Assembly: GCF_001418325.1 (NCBI RefSeq)
Contig: NZ_LIPN01000022.1
Location: 1-46,245 of the forward strand
Length of the DNA stretch: 46,245 nt
Direction: 5' to 3'
DNA from: Streptomyces atriruber
Lineage (GTDB): Bacteria > Actinomycetota > Actinomycetes > Streptomycetales > Streptomycetaceae
The position numbers and the translations under genes were made by a program. The notes under the pieces are model-generated. The model searched no databases. It had not been told where the DNA came from and worked only from the letters and a program-made list of their open reading frames with translations. The first letter of the stretch is position 1. Every line of letters begins with the position of its first letter. Positions 8,919 to 16,493 of the stretch are shown here, in pieces.

Positions 8919-10280
8919 TCAGACGTTGCGGAAGCGGTTGATCGCGTCGATGTGCTCGGCGCGCATCTCCGGGTCGCGCACTCCCAGACCCTCCTCGGGC
9001 GCGAGGGCGAGGACGCCGACCTTGCCCTGGTGCAGGTTGCGGTGGACGTCGTAGGCGGCCTGGCCGGTCTCTTCCAGGGAGTAGACCTTGGAGAGCGTCG
9101 GGTGGATCTTGCCCTTGGCGATCAGGCGGTTGGCCTCCCAGGCCTCGCGGTAGTTCGCGAAGTGCGAGCCGATGATGCGCTTGAGGGACATCCACAGGTA
9201 GCGGTTGTCGTACTCGTGCATGTAGCCCGAGGTGGAGGCGCAGGTGGTGATGGTGCCGCCCTTGCGCGTGACGTAGACGCTGGCGCCGAAGGTCTCGCGG
9301 CCGGGGTGCTCGAAGACGATGTCGATGTCCTCGCCGCCGGTGAGCTCGCGGATGCGCTTGCCGAAGCGCTTCCACTCCTTCGGGTCCTGGGTGCGCTCGT
9401 CCTTCCAGAACTTGTAGCCCTCGGCGTTGCGGTCGATGATCGCGTCGGCGCCCATGGCGCGGCAGATCTCCGCCTTCTGCGGGCTGCTCACCACGCAGAT
9501 GGGGTTGGCGCCGCCCGCGAGCGCGAACTGCGTGGCGTAACTGCCGAGTCCGCCGCTCGCGCCCCAGATCAGGACGTTGTCGCCCTGCTTCATGCCCGCG
9601 CCGTTGCCGGACACCAGCTGCCGGTAGGCGGTGGAGTTCACCAGGCCGGGGGAGGCCGCCTCCTCCCAGCTGAGGTGGCCCGGCTTGGGCATCAGCTGGT
9701 TGGACTTGACCAGGGCGATCTCGGCGAGGCCGCCGAAGTTGGTCTCGAAGCCCCAGATGCGCTGCTCGGGGTCGAGCATCGTGTCGTTGTGGCCGTCGGA
9801 GGACTCGAGCTCGACGCTCAGGCAGTGCGCGACGACCTCGTCGCCCGGGTTCCAGGCGTTCACGCCGGGCCCGGTGCGCAGGACGACGCCCGCCAGGTCG
9901 GATCCGATGATGTGGTACGGCAGGTCGTGGCGCTTGGTGAGCTCGCTGAGCCTGCCGTACCGCTCCAGGAAGCCGAAGGTGGCCATCGGCTCGAAGATCG
10001 AGGTCCACACGGAGTTGTAGTTCACCGAGGAGGCCATGACGGCCACCAGGGCCTCTCCGGGGCCGAGTTCGGGGATCGGCACGTCGTCCAGGTGGAGCGA
10101 CTTGCGGGGGTCCTTGTCGCGGGTCTCGAGGCCCGCGAACATCTCCGTGTCGTCCTTGTGCACGGTGATCGCGCGGTACGAGTCGGGCAGGGGGAGAGCG
10201 GCGAAATCTGCGGATGTGACCGTGGCCGAGCCACTGGTGGTCGCGGTCTGTGCCTGAATCGCGTCCAGGATTTCCTTCAC
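8919..10280 (-). CDS. ccr: Crotonyl-CoA carboxylase/reductase
   Basis: NADPH-dependent reductive carboxylation of crotonyl-CoA to ethylmalonyl-CoA, the committing step of the ethylmalonyl-CoA pathway and a source of ethylmalonyl extender units. The GTG start at 10280 has a GGAGG site 7 nt upstream and gives 453 residues, the expected length. Medium-chain dehydrogenase features are visible: SSVNYNSVWTSIFEP, the SDLAGVV region, WGFETNFGGLAEIALVKSNQL, the nucleotide-binding WGASGGLGSYATQFA, and the C-terminal HFANYREAWEANRL. It is the first gene of the ccr-ecm-mcl-mch-mcd run. Confidence 0.96.
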   Translation of the reverse strand: MKEILDAIQAQTATTSGSATVTSADFAALPLPDSYRAITVHKDDTEMFAGLETRDKDPRKSLHLDDVPIPELGPGEALVAVMASSVNYNSVWTSIFEPMATFGFLERYGRLSELTKRHDLPYHIIGSDLAGVVLRTGPGVNAWNPGDEVVAHCLSVELESSDGHNDTMLDPEQRIWGFETNFGGLAEIALVKSNQLMPKPGHLSWEEAASPGLVNSTAYRQLVSGNGAGMKQGDNVLIWGASGGLGSYATQFALAGGANPICVVSSPQKAEICRAMGADAIIDRNAEGYKFWKDERTQDPKEWKRFGKRIRELTGGEDIDIVFEHPGRETFGASVYVTRKGGTITTCASTSGYMHEYDNRYLWMSLKRIIGSHFANYREAWEANRLIAKGKIHPTLSKVYSLEETGQAAYDVHRNLHQGKVGVLALAPEEGLGVRDPEMRAEHIDAINRFRNV

Positions 10281-10465
10281 GGTGTGCCTCCGGCGTAAGC
10301 GCTGAGGGGGCGCTCTTCGAGGGGGATACGTCGGGCTTGTTGCGATGCTCTGGAGGGGTGTGCCGTCGGTTCGGCGAAGGGTGGTGCTCGGCAACGCCTT
10401 GGTGAGGCGCGGGAGGTGCCTGTGACGCAGGCGTCCGGGCGCGCAAGCCGTGGCTTGTGGGGACA

Positions 10466-10496
10466 GCCGGCGTACGCGAGATCTCTGTACGCCGGC
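10466..10496 (-). promoter_or_regulatory. Large palindrome in the ccr leader (operator or RNA hairpin)
   Basis: Perfect 10-bp arms GCCGGCGTAC and GTACGCCGGC flank 11 nt that include the 8-bp palindrome GAGATCTC. If the predicted promoter is right, the element covers roughly +9 to +39 of the transcript. It could be a DNA operator for the neighbouring TetR protein or an RNA stem. Confidence 0.5.
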
Positions 10497-10511
10497 CGCC
10501 CGGACAACATC

Positions 10512-10540
10512 AACGTATGGCACCGCGTGCCAACGGGCAA
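10512..10540 (-). promoter_or_regulatory. Predicted ccr operon promoter with embedded operator palindrome
   Basis: On the minus strand TTGCCC (10535-10540) and TACGTT (10512-10517) are separated by exactly 17 nt. The spacer contains a perfect inverted repeat TGGCAC-CGC-GTGCCA (10518-10532, plus-strand reading). A related half-site TGGCACCC lies just upstream (10546-10554). A repressor bound here would block polymerase. Confidence 0.6.
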
Positions 10541-10608
10541 GACACTGGGTGCCATTAATTTTTGACCGATGATCGATCACCGCAGGCCAGAGGGGGTGCG
10601 AGCATGAC

Positions 10609-10642
10609 GAAGGGGGCGCTACCGAACGGTAGCGCCCCCTTC
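10609..10642 (-). terminator. Hairpin terminator after the TetR gene
   Basis: Perfect 15-bp inverted repeat (10609-10623 and 10628-10642) with a 4-nt GAAC loop, GC-rich stem of the form GAAGGGGGCGCTACC. It lies 33 nt past the stop codon of the minus-strand TetR gene and separates it from the ccr promoter. Confidence 0.88.
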
Positions 10643-10674
10643 TAAGTCACGCATGAAGGCGGATCAAAACCTGC

Positions 10675-11481
10675 CTAGGAACGCTCCCTGAGCGCCTTCT
10701 CGATGGTCCGCATGACCTCGTCCAGCGGTGCGTCCGTACGCGCCACGGCGACCAGCACCTCGCCCTGTTCGGACACCGTCGCCGGGGCGGCGGCCGGCAG
10801 CGTGTCGCGGCCCGCGCCGATCCCCGTGCCGAAGGTGCGGCGGACGATCGCGAACGCGTGGTCCAACTGGGTCTCCACGTCGCCCTGGCCGCCGGCCCGC
10901 AGCCACCGCCGCAGGACGTGGTTGTGGGCGGTGACCACCGCGGAGGCGGCGACCTCGGCGAGCAGCGGGTCGTCGTTGCCGTCGTGGTGCGCCTGCTCGT
11001 CGAAGTGGCCCAGCAGATAGCGCGTGAACAGCCGTTCGTAGCGGGCCACCGAGGCGATCTCGCGCTCGCGGAGCGTGGGTACCTCGCGGGTGAGGCGGTA
11101 GCGCTCCACGGAGACCGCGGGCGACGCCGCGTACATCTTCATGACTTCCTTGATGCCCCGGCACACCGTGTCCAGCGGGTGCTCGTGCGGCGGGGCCGCG
11201 TTGAGGACCGCCTCGGCGCGGATCAAGGTGTCGTCGTGGTCCGGGAAGATCGCCTCTTCCTTGGAGCGGAAGTGCCGGAAGAAGGTCCGGCGGGCGACCC
11301 CCGCGGCGGCGGCGATCTCGTCGACCGTCGTCGCCTCGTACCCCTTAGACGCGAAGAGCTCCATGGCCGCGGCCGCCAGCTCCCTGCGCATCTTGAGCCG
11401 TTGGGCGGCGGCACGGCTGCCCGCGGCACTCTCCGGAGCGTCGGGGGTTGCGTTGCGTGAGGACTTGGCGGCCTTGGACAT
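10675..11481 (-). CDS. TetR-family transcriptional regulator
   Basis: DNA-binding repressor of 268 residues. The HTH lies at about residues 30-75 (AAMELFASKGYEATTVDEIAAAAGVARRTFFRHF), the classical TetR pattern; the C-terminal ligand domain is family-typical but not informative about ligand. I chose ATG 11481 because it begins shortly before the conserved domain; the open frame continues to 11622 but that extension is low-complexity. It sits between ccr and the 3-hydroxyacyl-CoA dehydrogenase gene, all on the same strand, so control of the ethylmalonyl-CoA/butyryl branch is a reasonable guess. Candidate operators are the palindromes upstream of ccr and near 13537. Confidence 0.88.
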   Translation of the reverse strand: MSKAAKSSRNATPDAPESAAGSRAAAQRLKMRRELAAAAMELFASKGYEATTVDEIAAAAGVARRTFFRHFRSKEEAIFPDHDDTLIRAEAVLNAAPPHEHPLDTVCRGIKEVMKMYAASPAVSVERYRLTREVPTLREREIASVARYERLFTRYLLGHFDEQAHHDGNDDPLLAEVAASAVVTAHNHVLRRWLRAGGQGDVETQLDHAFAIVRRTFGTGIGAGRDTLPAAAPATVSEQGEVLVAVARTDAPLDEVMRTIEKALRERS

Positions 11482-11593
11482 GCCACGAACGTACTGCATA
11501 TGCGCGCCACGGTGCTCCTGAGGGACAGGGCTGCCCGAGGGTTCGAGCAGCCCGCCCCAGTCCGTCCGTTCCCCCGGTCGCTCCTCGGCCTGC

Positions 11594-13375
11594 TCAGCGC
11601 CGCGCATATTCGCGGAAGCCACGGCCCGTCTTGCGGCCGAGGCAGCCCGCGGCCACCAGGTGTTCGAGCAGCGGCGCCGGGGCCAGGCCCGGGTCGCGGA
11701 ACTCGTGGTGCAGGACCTTCTCGATGGCCAGCGACACGTCCAGGCCGACGACGTCCAGGAGCTCGAAGGGGCCCATGGGGTAGCCGCCGCCGAGCTTCAT
11801 CGCGGCGTCGATGTCGTCCAGCGACGCGTAGTGCTCCTCGACCATCTTGATCGCGTTGTTGAGGTACGGGAACAGCAGCGCGTTCACGATGAAACCGGCG
11901 CGGTCGCCGCAGTCCACCGGGTGCTTGCGGATCCGGGTGCAGACCTCGCGGACCGTCGCCTGCACGTCGTCCGCGGTCACCACCGTGCGGACCACCTCGA
12001 CCAGCTTCATCGCCGGGGCCGGGTTGAAGAAGTGCATGCCGATCACGTCACGCGGCCGGGAGGTGGCGCGGGCGCAGGCGACGACCGGCAGCGAGGACGT
12101 CGTGGTGGCCAGGATCGCGCCCGGCTTGCAGACCTTGTCCAGCGTCGCGAAGAGCTGCCGCTTGATCTCCAGGTCCTCGGCGACGGCCTCCAGGGCCAGA
12201 TCGACGTCGGCGAACGCCTCGTACGACCCCGCGGGCGTGATCCGCTCCAGGGTCTGCGCCGCGGCCTCCGCGGTCATCCTGCCCTTGTCGACGGAGCGGG
12301 AAAGGGACTTGCCGATGCGGGACTTGGCGGCCTCGGCCTTCTCCTCGCTGCGGGCGGCGAGCACCACGTGGAAGCCGGCCTTGGCGAAGACCTCCGCGAT
12401 GCCGGAGGCCATCGTCCCCGAGCCCGCGACGCCCACCGAGCGGACCTCGCGTCCCCGCGCGCGCTCCTCGTCCGCCACGGGGGTCAGCGCGTCGCGCACC
12501 ACCTCCGCGCTGCCCGGCTCCGCGTACGTGTAGAAGCCGCGGCCCGCCTTGCGTCCGGTCAGCCCCGCCTCGCTGAGCTGCTTGAGAATGGGCGCGGGAG
12601 CGTGCAGGCGGTCCTGCGACTCGGCGTACATCGCGTCCAGGACCGTGCGGGCGGTGTCCACGCCGATCATGTCGAGCAGCGCGAGCGGGCCCATCGGCAG
12701 GCCACAGCCCAGCCGCATCGCCGCGTCGATGTCCTCGCGCGAGGCGTACTTCGCCTCGTACATCGCGGCGGCCTGGTTGAGGTAGCCGAAGAGCAGCCCG
12801 TCGGCGACGAAACCGGGCCGGTCGCCGACCGCGACGGGCTCCTTGCCCAGGGCGTACGCCAGGTCGGTGACCGCGGCGACGGCGGCGGGTGCGGTCAGCA
12901 CGGACGAGACGATCTCGACCAGCTTCATCGCGGGTGCCGGGTTGAAGAAGTGGAGGCCCAACACCCGCTCAGGGCGCGCGGATTCGGCGGCCAGCCGGGT
13001 CACGGACAGCGCGTTCGTGCCGGTCGCGATGATCGTCTCGGGGCGCACGACGCCGTCGAGCTCGCGGACGACCTGCTGCTTGATCTCGTACGACTCCGGG
13101 ACGACCTCGATGACCAGGTCGGCGTCGGCCGCGGCGCGCAGGTCGGTGAAGGTGCGGAAGCGGGTGAGGATGCCGCGGCGCTCCTCCTCGGTGAGGCGTT
13201 CACGGCGCACGGCGCGGGCGGTCGAGGCCTCCAGGGCCTCGACGGCGCGGGTGGCCGCCGTCTGGCAGACGTCGATGCCGATGACCTCGCGGCCCGCCCG
13301 GGCCAGGACCTCGGTGATGCCGGTGCCCATCGTGCCCAGACCGATGACGGCGACGGTGTTCAAGGGAGCGTCCAT
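11594..13375 (-). CDS. 3-hydroxyacyl-CoA (3-hydroxybutyryl-CoA) dehydrogenase, tandem-duplicated
   Basis: NAD(P)-dependent oxidation of 3-hydroxyacyl-CoA to 3-oxoacyl-CoA or the reverse. The 593-residue protein is two complete 3HCDH units in one chain: unit 1 (about 1-285) begins VAVIGLGTMGTGITEVLARAG, unit 2 (about 300-593) begins VGVAGSGTMASGIAEVFAKAG, and each has its own FFNPAPAMKLVEIV/V segment and a C-terminal domain with GYPMGPFELLD or CGLPMGPLALLD. The second Rossmann motif has Ala for the third Gly-type position (GSGTMASG). Start ATG 13375 has GGAG 7 nt upstream; the open frame beyond it is spacer. Next to ccr it likely serves C4-CoA metabolism. Confidence 0.92.
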   Translation of the reverse strand: MDAPLNTVAVIGLGTMGTGITEVLARAGREVIGIDVCQTAATRAVEALEASTARAVRRERLTEEERRGILTRFRTFTDLRAAADADLVIEVVPESYEIKQQVVRELDGVVRPETIIATGTNALSVTRLAAESARPERVLGLHFFNPAPAMKLVEIVSSVLTAPAAVAAVTDLAYALGKEPVAVGDRPGFVADGLLFGYLNQAAAMYEAKYASREDIDAAMRLGCGLPMGPLALLDMIGVDTARTVLDAMYAESQDRLHAPAPILKQLSEAGLTGRKAGRGFYTYAEPGSAEVVRDALTPVADEERARGREVRSVGVAGSGTMASGIAEVFAKAGFHVVLAARSEEKAEAAKSRIGKSLSRSVDKGRMTAEAAAQTLERITPAGSYEAFADVDLALEAVAEDLEIKRQLFATLDKVCKPGAILATTTSSLPVVACARATSRPRDVIGMHFFNPAPAMKLVEVVRTVVTADDVQATVREVCTRIRKHPVDCGDRAGFIVNALLFPYLNNAIKMVEEHYASLDDIDAAMKLGGGYPMGPFELLDVVGLDVSLAIEKVLHHEFRDPGLAPAPLLEHLVAAGCLGRKTGRGFREYARR

Positions 13376-13731
13376 GCGTGGACTCCAGGAAGAGAGTGAC
13401 GACTGAGGGGCGCGCGCGGGTACGGCGAGTGCCGCACGGCGAGCGGGAAGTGGTGCGTGTCGTGTCCGGGCGGCGCGCAGGGCACGCCCGGTGAGGGGGA
13501 GTCGACCGGCTCTGTCCCGGAGCCACGTCGTACTGAGGTACCTGAAGTACCGAACCGACCAGACACTCACGGTGGCTGCGTCACCAGGCCACCGCGAGAA
13601 AAGGAACTGCTACGGGGAGTGTGCCCCGCTCACATGAGACTAACCGGCGAGTAACGAGCGCGCCAGCCCGCATCGTTTTCCGGTGTCTGTGATCTACATC
13701 GCGACCGCCGGTAAGGCTTAGGCTCGCGACC
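13376..13731. other. Divergent intergenic region with a GTAC-rich inverted/direct repeat
   Basis: No gene is supported in these 356 nt. It separates the minus-strand hydroxyacyl-CoA dehydrogenase from the plus-strand HEAT gene. At 13530-13551 there are three GTAC words spaced 8-9 nt, including a perfect inverted repeat GGTAC-CTGAA-GTACC (13537-13551), a plausible regulator site. Confidence 0.4.
13719..13724 (+). promoter_or_regulatory. Candidate -10 of a leaderless HEAT-gene transcript
   Basis: TAGGCT (TAnnnT type) ends 7 nt before the ATG at 13732, and no Shine-Dalgarno sequence precedes that ATG. This spacing would put transcription start at or next to the start codon. No convincing -35 was found. 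Confidence 0.4.
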
Positions 13732-14325
13732 ATGGATGAGGAGTTGCGGACGGTGACGGAACGCTTACGGGCCGAGGCGAGCGGATCACAGGAGTACGAG
13801 AGGCTCGTCGCCGCCGACGATCCCGATGAGCTCGCCGAAGTGCTCGTGTCGCCCGGGCGCCCGTTGTGGGCCCGGGAGCTGGCCGCGGTCAGGCTCGGCG
13901 TCGCCGGTGACCGCAGGGCCTTCGAGTCGCTCGTCCTCCTCCTCAACCACCGGGATCCGCCCCGGTGCGCGGCCGCGGCCCACGCCCTGGCGCGCCTCGG
14001 CGACCCGCGCACGGCCCGCGCGGCGGCCGCCCTGGCCACGAACGAGCTCCGGATCGCCTACGCCCTGTACCCCGTGCGCCTGCTGACGGAGCTGCGCGCG
14101 CCGGAGTCGGCGCCCGCGCTGATCACCACGCTGCAGCGCAGACTGGCGCCGCACGACCCCTTCGGCAAGATCGCGCTCGCGTGTGTGGAGGGTCTCGGGG
14201 CACTGGGTGACGCGCGGGCCAGGCCGGTGCTGACGGCCGCGCGCGGTCACCCTCGGCTGGCGGCCGCGGCATCGGCGGCGCTGGCGCGGCTTCCCCAGGG
14301 GGACGGCCGCGCGGGCGGCAACTGA
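13732..14325 (+). CDS. HEAT-repeat protein
   Basis: 197-residue soluble protein made of alpha-helical HEAT-like repeats (ARELAAVRLGVAGDRRAFESLVLLL, AAAAHALARLGDPRTARAAA, ACVEGLGALGDARARPVL), a scaffold or protein-binding fold with no enzymatic motif. Related short proteins in Streptomyces are often labelled adenylosuccinate lyase, which the sequence does not support. Codon 12 is TTA (13765-13767), the leucine codon read by the bldA tRNA in Streptomyces, so translation may be developmentally gated. The upstream DNA lacks a ribosome-binding site and has a -10-like hexamer placed for a leaderless transcript. It converges on the RidA gene with a 19-nt gap. Confidence 0.8.
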   Translation: MDEELRTVTERLRAEASGSQEYERLVAADDPDELAEVLVSPGRPLWARELAAVRLGVAGDRRAFESLVLLLNHRDPPRCAAAAHALARLGDPRTARAAAALATNELRIAYALYPVRLLTELRAPESAPALITTLQRRLAPHDPFGKIALACVEGLGALGDARARPVLTAARGHPRLAAAASAALARLPQGDGRAGGN

Positions 14326-14344
14326 CGGCTGCCCGCGGCGACCG

Positions 14345-14743
14345 CTACTCCGGCACCACCGCGAACGCCTCTATCTCCATCAGGAATTCGGGGCGCACCA
14401 GCGACACCACCTGCACCGCCGAGGCCGCGGGGAGCCGCTCGGGGTCGAGGAAGGCGTCCCGGGCGGAGCGCACCGCGGGCATGTGCGCCATGTCCGTCAC
14501 GAAATACGTCAACTTCACGACGTCGTCGAACGTGGCGCCCGCCGACGCGAGGCACCGCCGCAGGTTCTCGAACACCTGCCGGGCCTGCGCCGCCGCGTCG
14601 CCCTCGCCGACGGGCTTGCCGTCCTCGTCCAGGGCCAACTGCCCCGAGATCGCGACGAAGCGGCCCGATCCCATGACGACGTGCGTGTACGCGGAGGCGG
14701 GGGCGACGCCCTCGGGGGCGCTGATGTGGGTCAGTCGGCTCAT
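14345..14743 (-). CDS. RidA/YjgF/YER057c family protein (reactive imine/enamine deaminase)
   Basis: 132-residue RidA-type protein, typically a trimer hydrolysing reactive enamine/imine intermediates from PLP enzymes. The family signature is seen near the end: VQVVSLVRPEFLMEIEAFAV, with the Arg and Glu of the active site. ATG 14743 overlaps the stop of the upstream secreted peptidase gene by ATGA, which decides the start and indicates co-translation. Specific substrate unknown; several Rid subfamilies lack deaminase activity. Confidence 0.9.
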   Translation of the reverse strand: MSRLTHISAPEGVAPASAYTHVVMGSGRFVAISGQLALDEDGKPVGEGDAAAQARQVFENLRRCLASAGATFDDVVKLTYFVTDMAHMPAVRSARDAFLDPERLPAASAVQVVSLVRPEFLMEIEAFAVVPE

Positions 14744-16371
14744 GCCCCCATGGTGGACCACGGGTGTGACAACGCCCTGGGGCCGGTGCCGGGGCCGGTC
14801 TTCGCGACCTTCGCGCTCGTGGCGGCCTTCGTGCTCTTCGCCGCCTTCAGCGGCTTCGGGTCGGGCAGTGCCTCGCACACCGCGTCGGCCTCACCGCCGC
14901 CCGCGGGCACCTTGCCGGTCGTCAGATACACCGTCAGGTGCCGGTCGAGGCACTTGCTGCCGCTCAGCGTGATGCCGTGGTTGCCGCCGCCCTGCTCGAC
15001 CACCAGGCGGGAGCCCCGCAGCTTCCGGTGCAGGTTGACGGCCCCGTCGTACGGGGTGGCCGGGTCGTCGGTGGCCTGGAACAGCAGGACGGGCGGCAGC
15101 TCGGAGTTGGCGACGTCCGGCTGGCTCAGGTGGTGCGTCGGCCAGAACGCGCACGGCGCGTTGTACCAGGCGTTGTTCCAGGTCGAGAAGGGGGCCTTCT
15201 CGTGGATCCGGTCGTTGTCGTCCCGCCACGTCCGCCAGTCGCGCGGCCACTGCACGTCCCGGCACTGCACGGCCGTGTAGACGCTGTAGCTGTTCTCGCC
15301 TGCTGCGTCGACCGCTCCGAGGCTCTCGTACACCGCGACCAGCGGTTTGCTGTTCCTGTCGTTCACGTACGCCGCGAACGCTTTGGCCAGGTGGGGCCAG
15401 TAGCCGTTGTAGTAGCCGCCCGGGATGAAGGTGTCCTCCAGCTCGGCGGCGCCCACCTTCTTGCCCGCGGGCTTCTCGGCCAGGGCCTTGCGCATCGCGT
15501 ACCACTCGGCCTCGACCTTGTCGGGGTCCTTGCCGAGGCCGTACGCCGAGTCGTGGCGGGCGATCCAGGCCATGAGCGCCTTGTGGCGGTCGTCGAAGGC
15601 GTGGTCCTGCCGGAGGTTGTCGTCGTACCAGACGCCCGTCGGGTCGACGAGGGAGTCGAGCGCCATGCGCCGCACCCGCTGCGGATAGAGCCTTCCGTAG
15701 AGGGCGCCGAGGTAGGTGCCGTACGAGTAGCCGAAGAAGTTGATGCGCTTGGCGCCGAGGGCCGCGCGCATGGCGTCCATGTCCTGGACCACGCTCACCG
15801 AGTCGATGAACGGCAGGACGTCGCCGTACTTCTTGCCGCAGGCCTTCGCGAACGCCCGTGCCCTGTCGAGGTTGGCGCGCTCCAGGGCGGGCGTGGTCGG
15901 CACGGTGGCGGGGCGCACGGGGTCGAAGTGTCCCGGGCGGCAGTTCAGCGCGGGCCTGCTCTTGCCCACCCCACGCGGGTCGAAGCCGATGACGTCGTAC
16001 TGCGCGGCCGTCTTCTTCGGCAGCGACTTGGCGACGAACCCCGCCATGGACAGCCCGCTGCCGCCCGGCCCGCCGGGGTTCACCAGGAGCGGCCCCTGGA
16101 AGGTCTTGGCGGTGTGCGGGACGCGGGACAGGGCGAGGGTGATCTGCCGCCCGTGCGGCTCGTGGTGGTCGAGCGGCACCTTCAGTGACGCGCACTGGAG
16201 CGTCGGGTAGTCCTTGGTGGCGCACTTCTTCCACGTGAGCGGGGTGTGCCGGGCCTGCGCCGGGGGCGTGGTGCCCGGGCCTGCCGGGGCCCCCGAGGCG
16301 GGCGGCACCGCCGTGGCCATCGTGGCCGCCGCGGCGGCGACCGAGCAGAGTACGGCGACGCGCTTGTTCAT
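14740..16371 (-). CDS. Secreted alpha/beta hydrolase, tripeptidyl aminopeptidase (SlpD/Tap) type
   Basis: Serine peptidase of the alpha/beta-hydrolase fold that removes N-terminal tri- or oligopeptides from extracellular peptides. The 543-residue precursor has a signal peptide (about residues 1-28, MNKRVAVLCSVAAAAATMATA). The oxyanion region NPGGPGGSG (98-106), the nucleophile elbow GYSYG with Ser216, the DDPATP acid region and GGGNHG histidine region in the C-terminal TAP-like domain complete the catalytic set. No lipobox is present, so free secretion is predicted. It is co-translated with the RidA gene. Confidence 0.9.
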   Translation of the reverse strand: MNKRVAVLCSVAAAAATMATAVPPASGAPAGPGTTPPAQARHTPLTWKKCATKDYPTLQCASLKVPLDHHEPHGRQITLALSRVPHTAKTFQGPLLVNPGGPGGSGLSMAGFVAKSLPKKTAAQYDVIGFDPRGVGKSRPALNCRPGHFDPVRPATVPTTPALERANLDRARAFAKACGKKYGDVLPFIDSVSVVQDMDAMRAALGAKRINFFGYSYGTYLGALYGRLYPQRVRRMALDSLVDPTGVWYDDNLRQDHAFDDRHKALMAWIARHDSAYGLGKDPDKVEAEWYAMRKALAEKPAGKKVGAAELEDTFIPGGYYNGYWPHLAKAFAAYVNDRNSKPLVAVYESLGAVDAAGENSYSVYTAVQCRDVQWPRDWRTWRDDNDRIHEKAPFSTWNNAWYNAPCAFWPTHHLSQPDVANSELPPVLLFQATDDPATPYDGAVNLHRKLRGSRLVVEQGGGNHGITLSGSKCLDRHLTVYLTTGKVPAGGGEADAVCEALPDPKPLKAAKSTKAATSAKVAKTGPGTGPRALSHPWSTMGA

Positions 16372-16493
16372 CCGGCCTCCCAGAGCGGTGGGTTCGGGGC
16401 CCTGGGGGGCCGCGATCTCTGGCGCATCTTCTCGGAATGCCCCTCCTGAAGAGCGCCGTCACGGCCGGGAACAACCCGAAAGGGGCAAGCCGG

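Larger units (their letters stand above)
10281..10674 (-). other. Upstream region of ccr: promoter, palindromes and structured leader
   Basis: No gene is supported in these 394 nt. Reading on the minus strand it holds, in order, the TetR-gene terminator, a -35/-10 promoter with a palindrome in the spacer, and a leader of about 225 nt with three hairpins (arms at 10466-10475/10487-10496, 10444-10449/10452-10457 and 10418-10422/10428-10432). The ribosome-binding site GGAGG is just before the GTG. No cobalamin-riboswitch B12 box was recognisable. Confidence 0.6.

Noticed and set aside
10281..10505. Cobalamin riboswitch in the ccr leader (attractive because Ecm needs B12)
   Set aside because: No B12-box-like sequence or typical core was recognisable; only simple hairpins were seen.
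11660..13399. 579-residue plus-strand open frame opposite the hydroxyacyl-CoA dehydrogenase
   Set aside because: Shadow frame: no domain pattern, low complexity, and the opposite strand encodes a clear two-unit enzyme.
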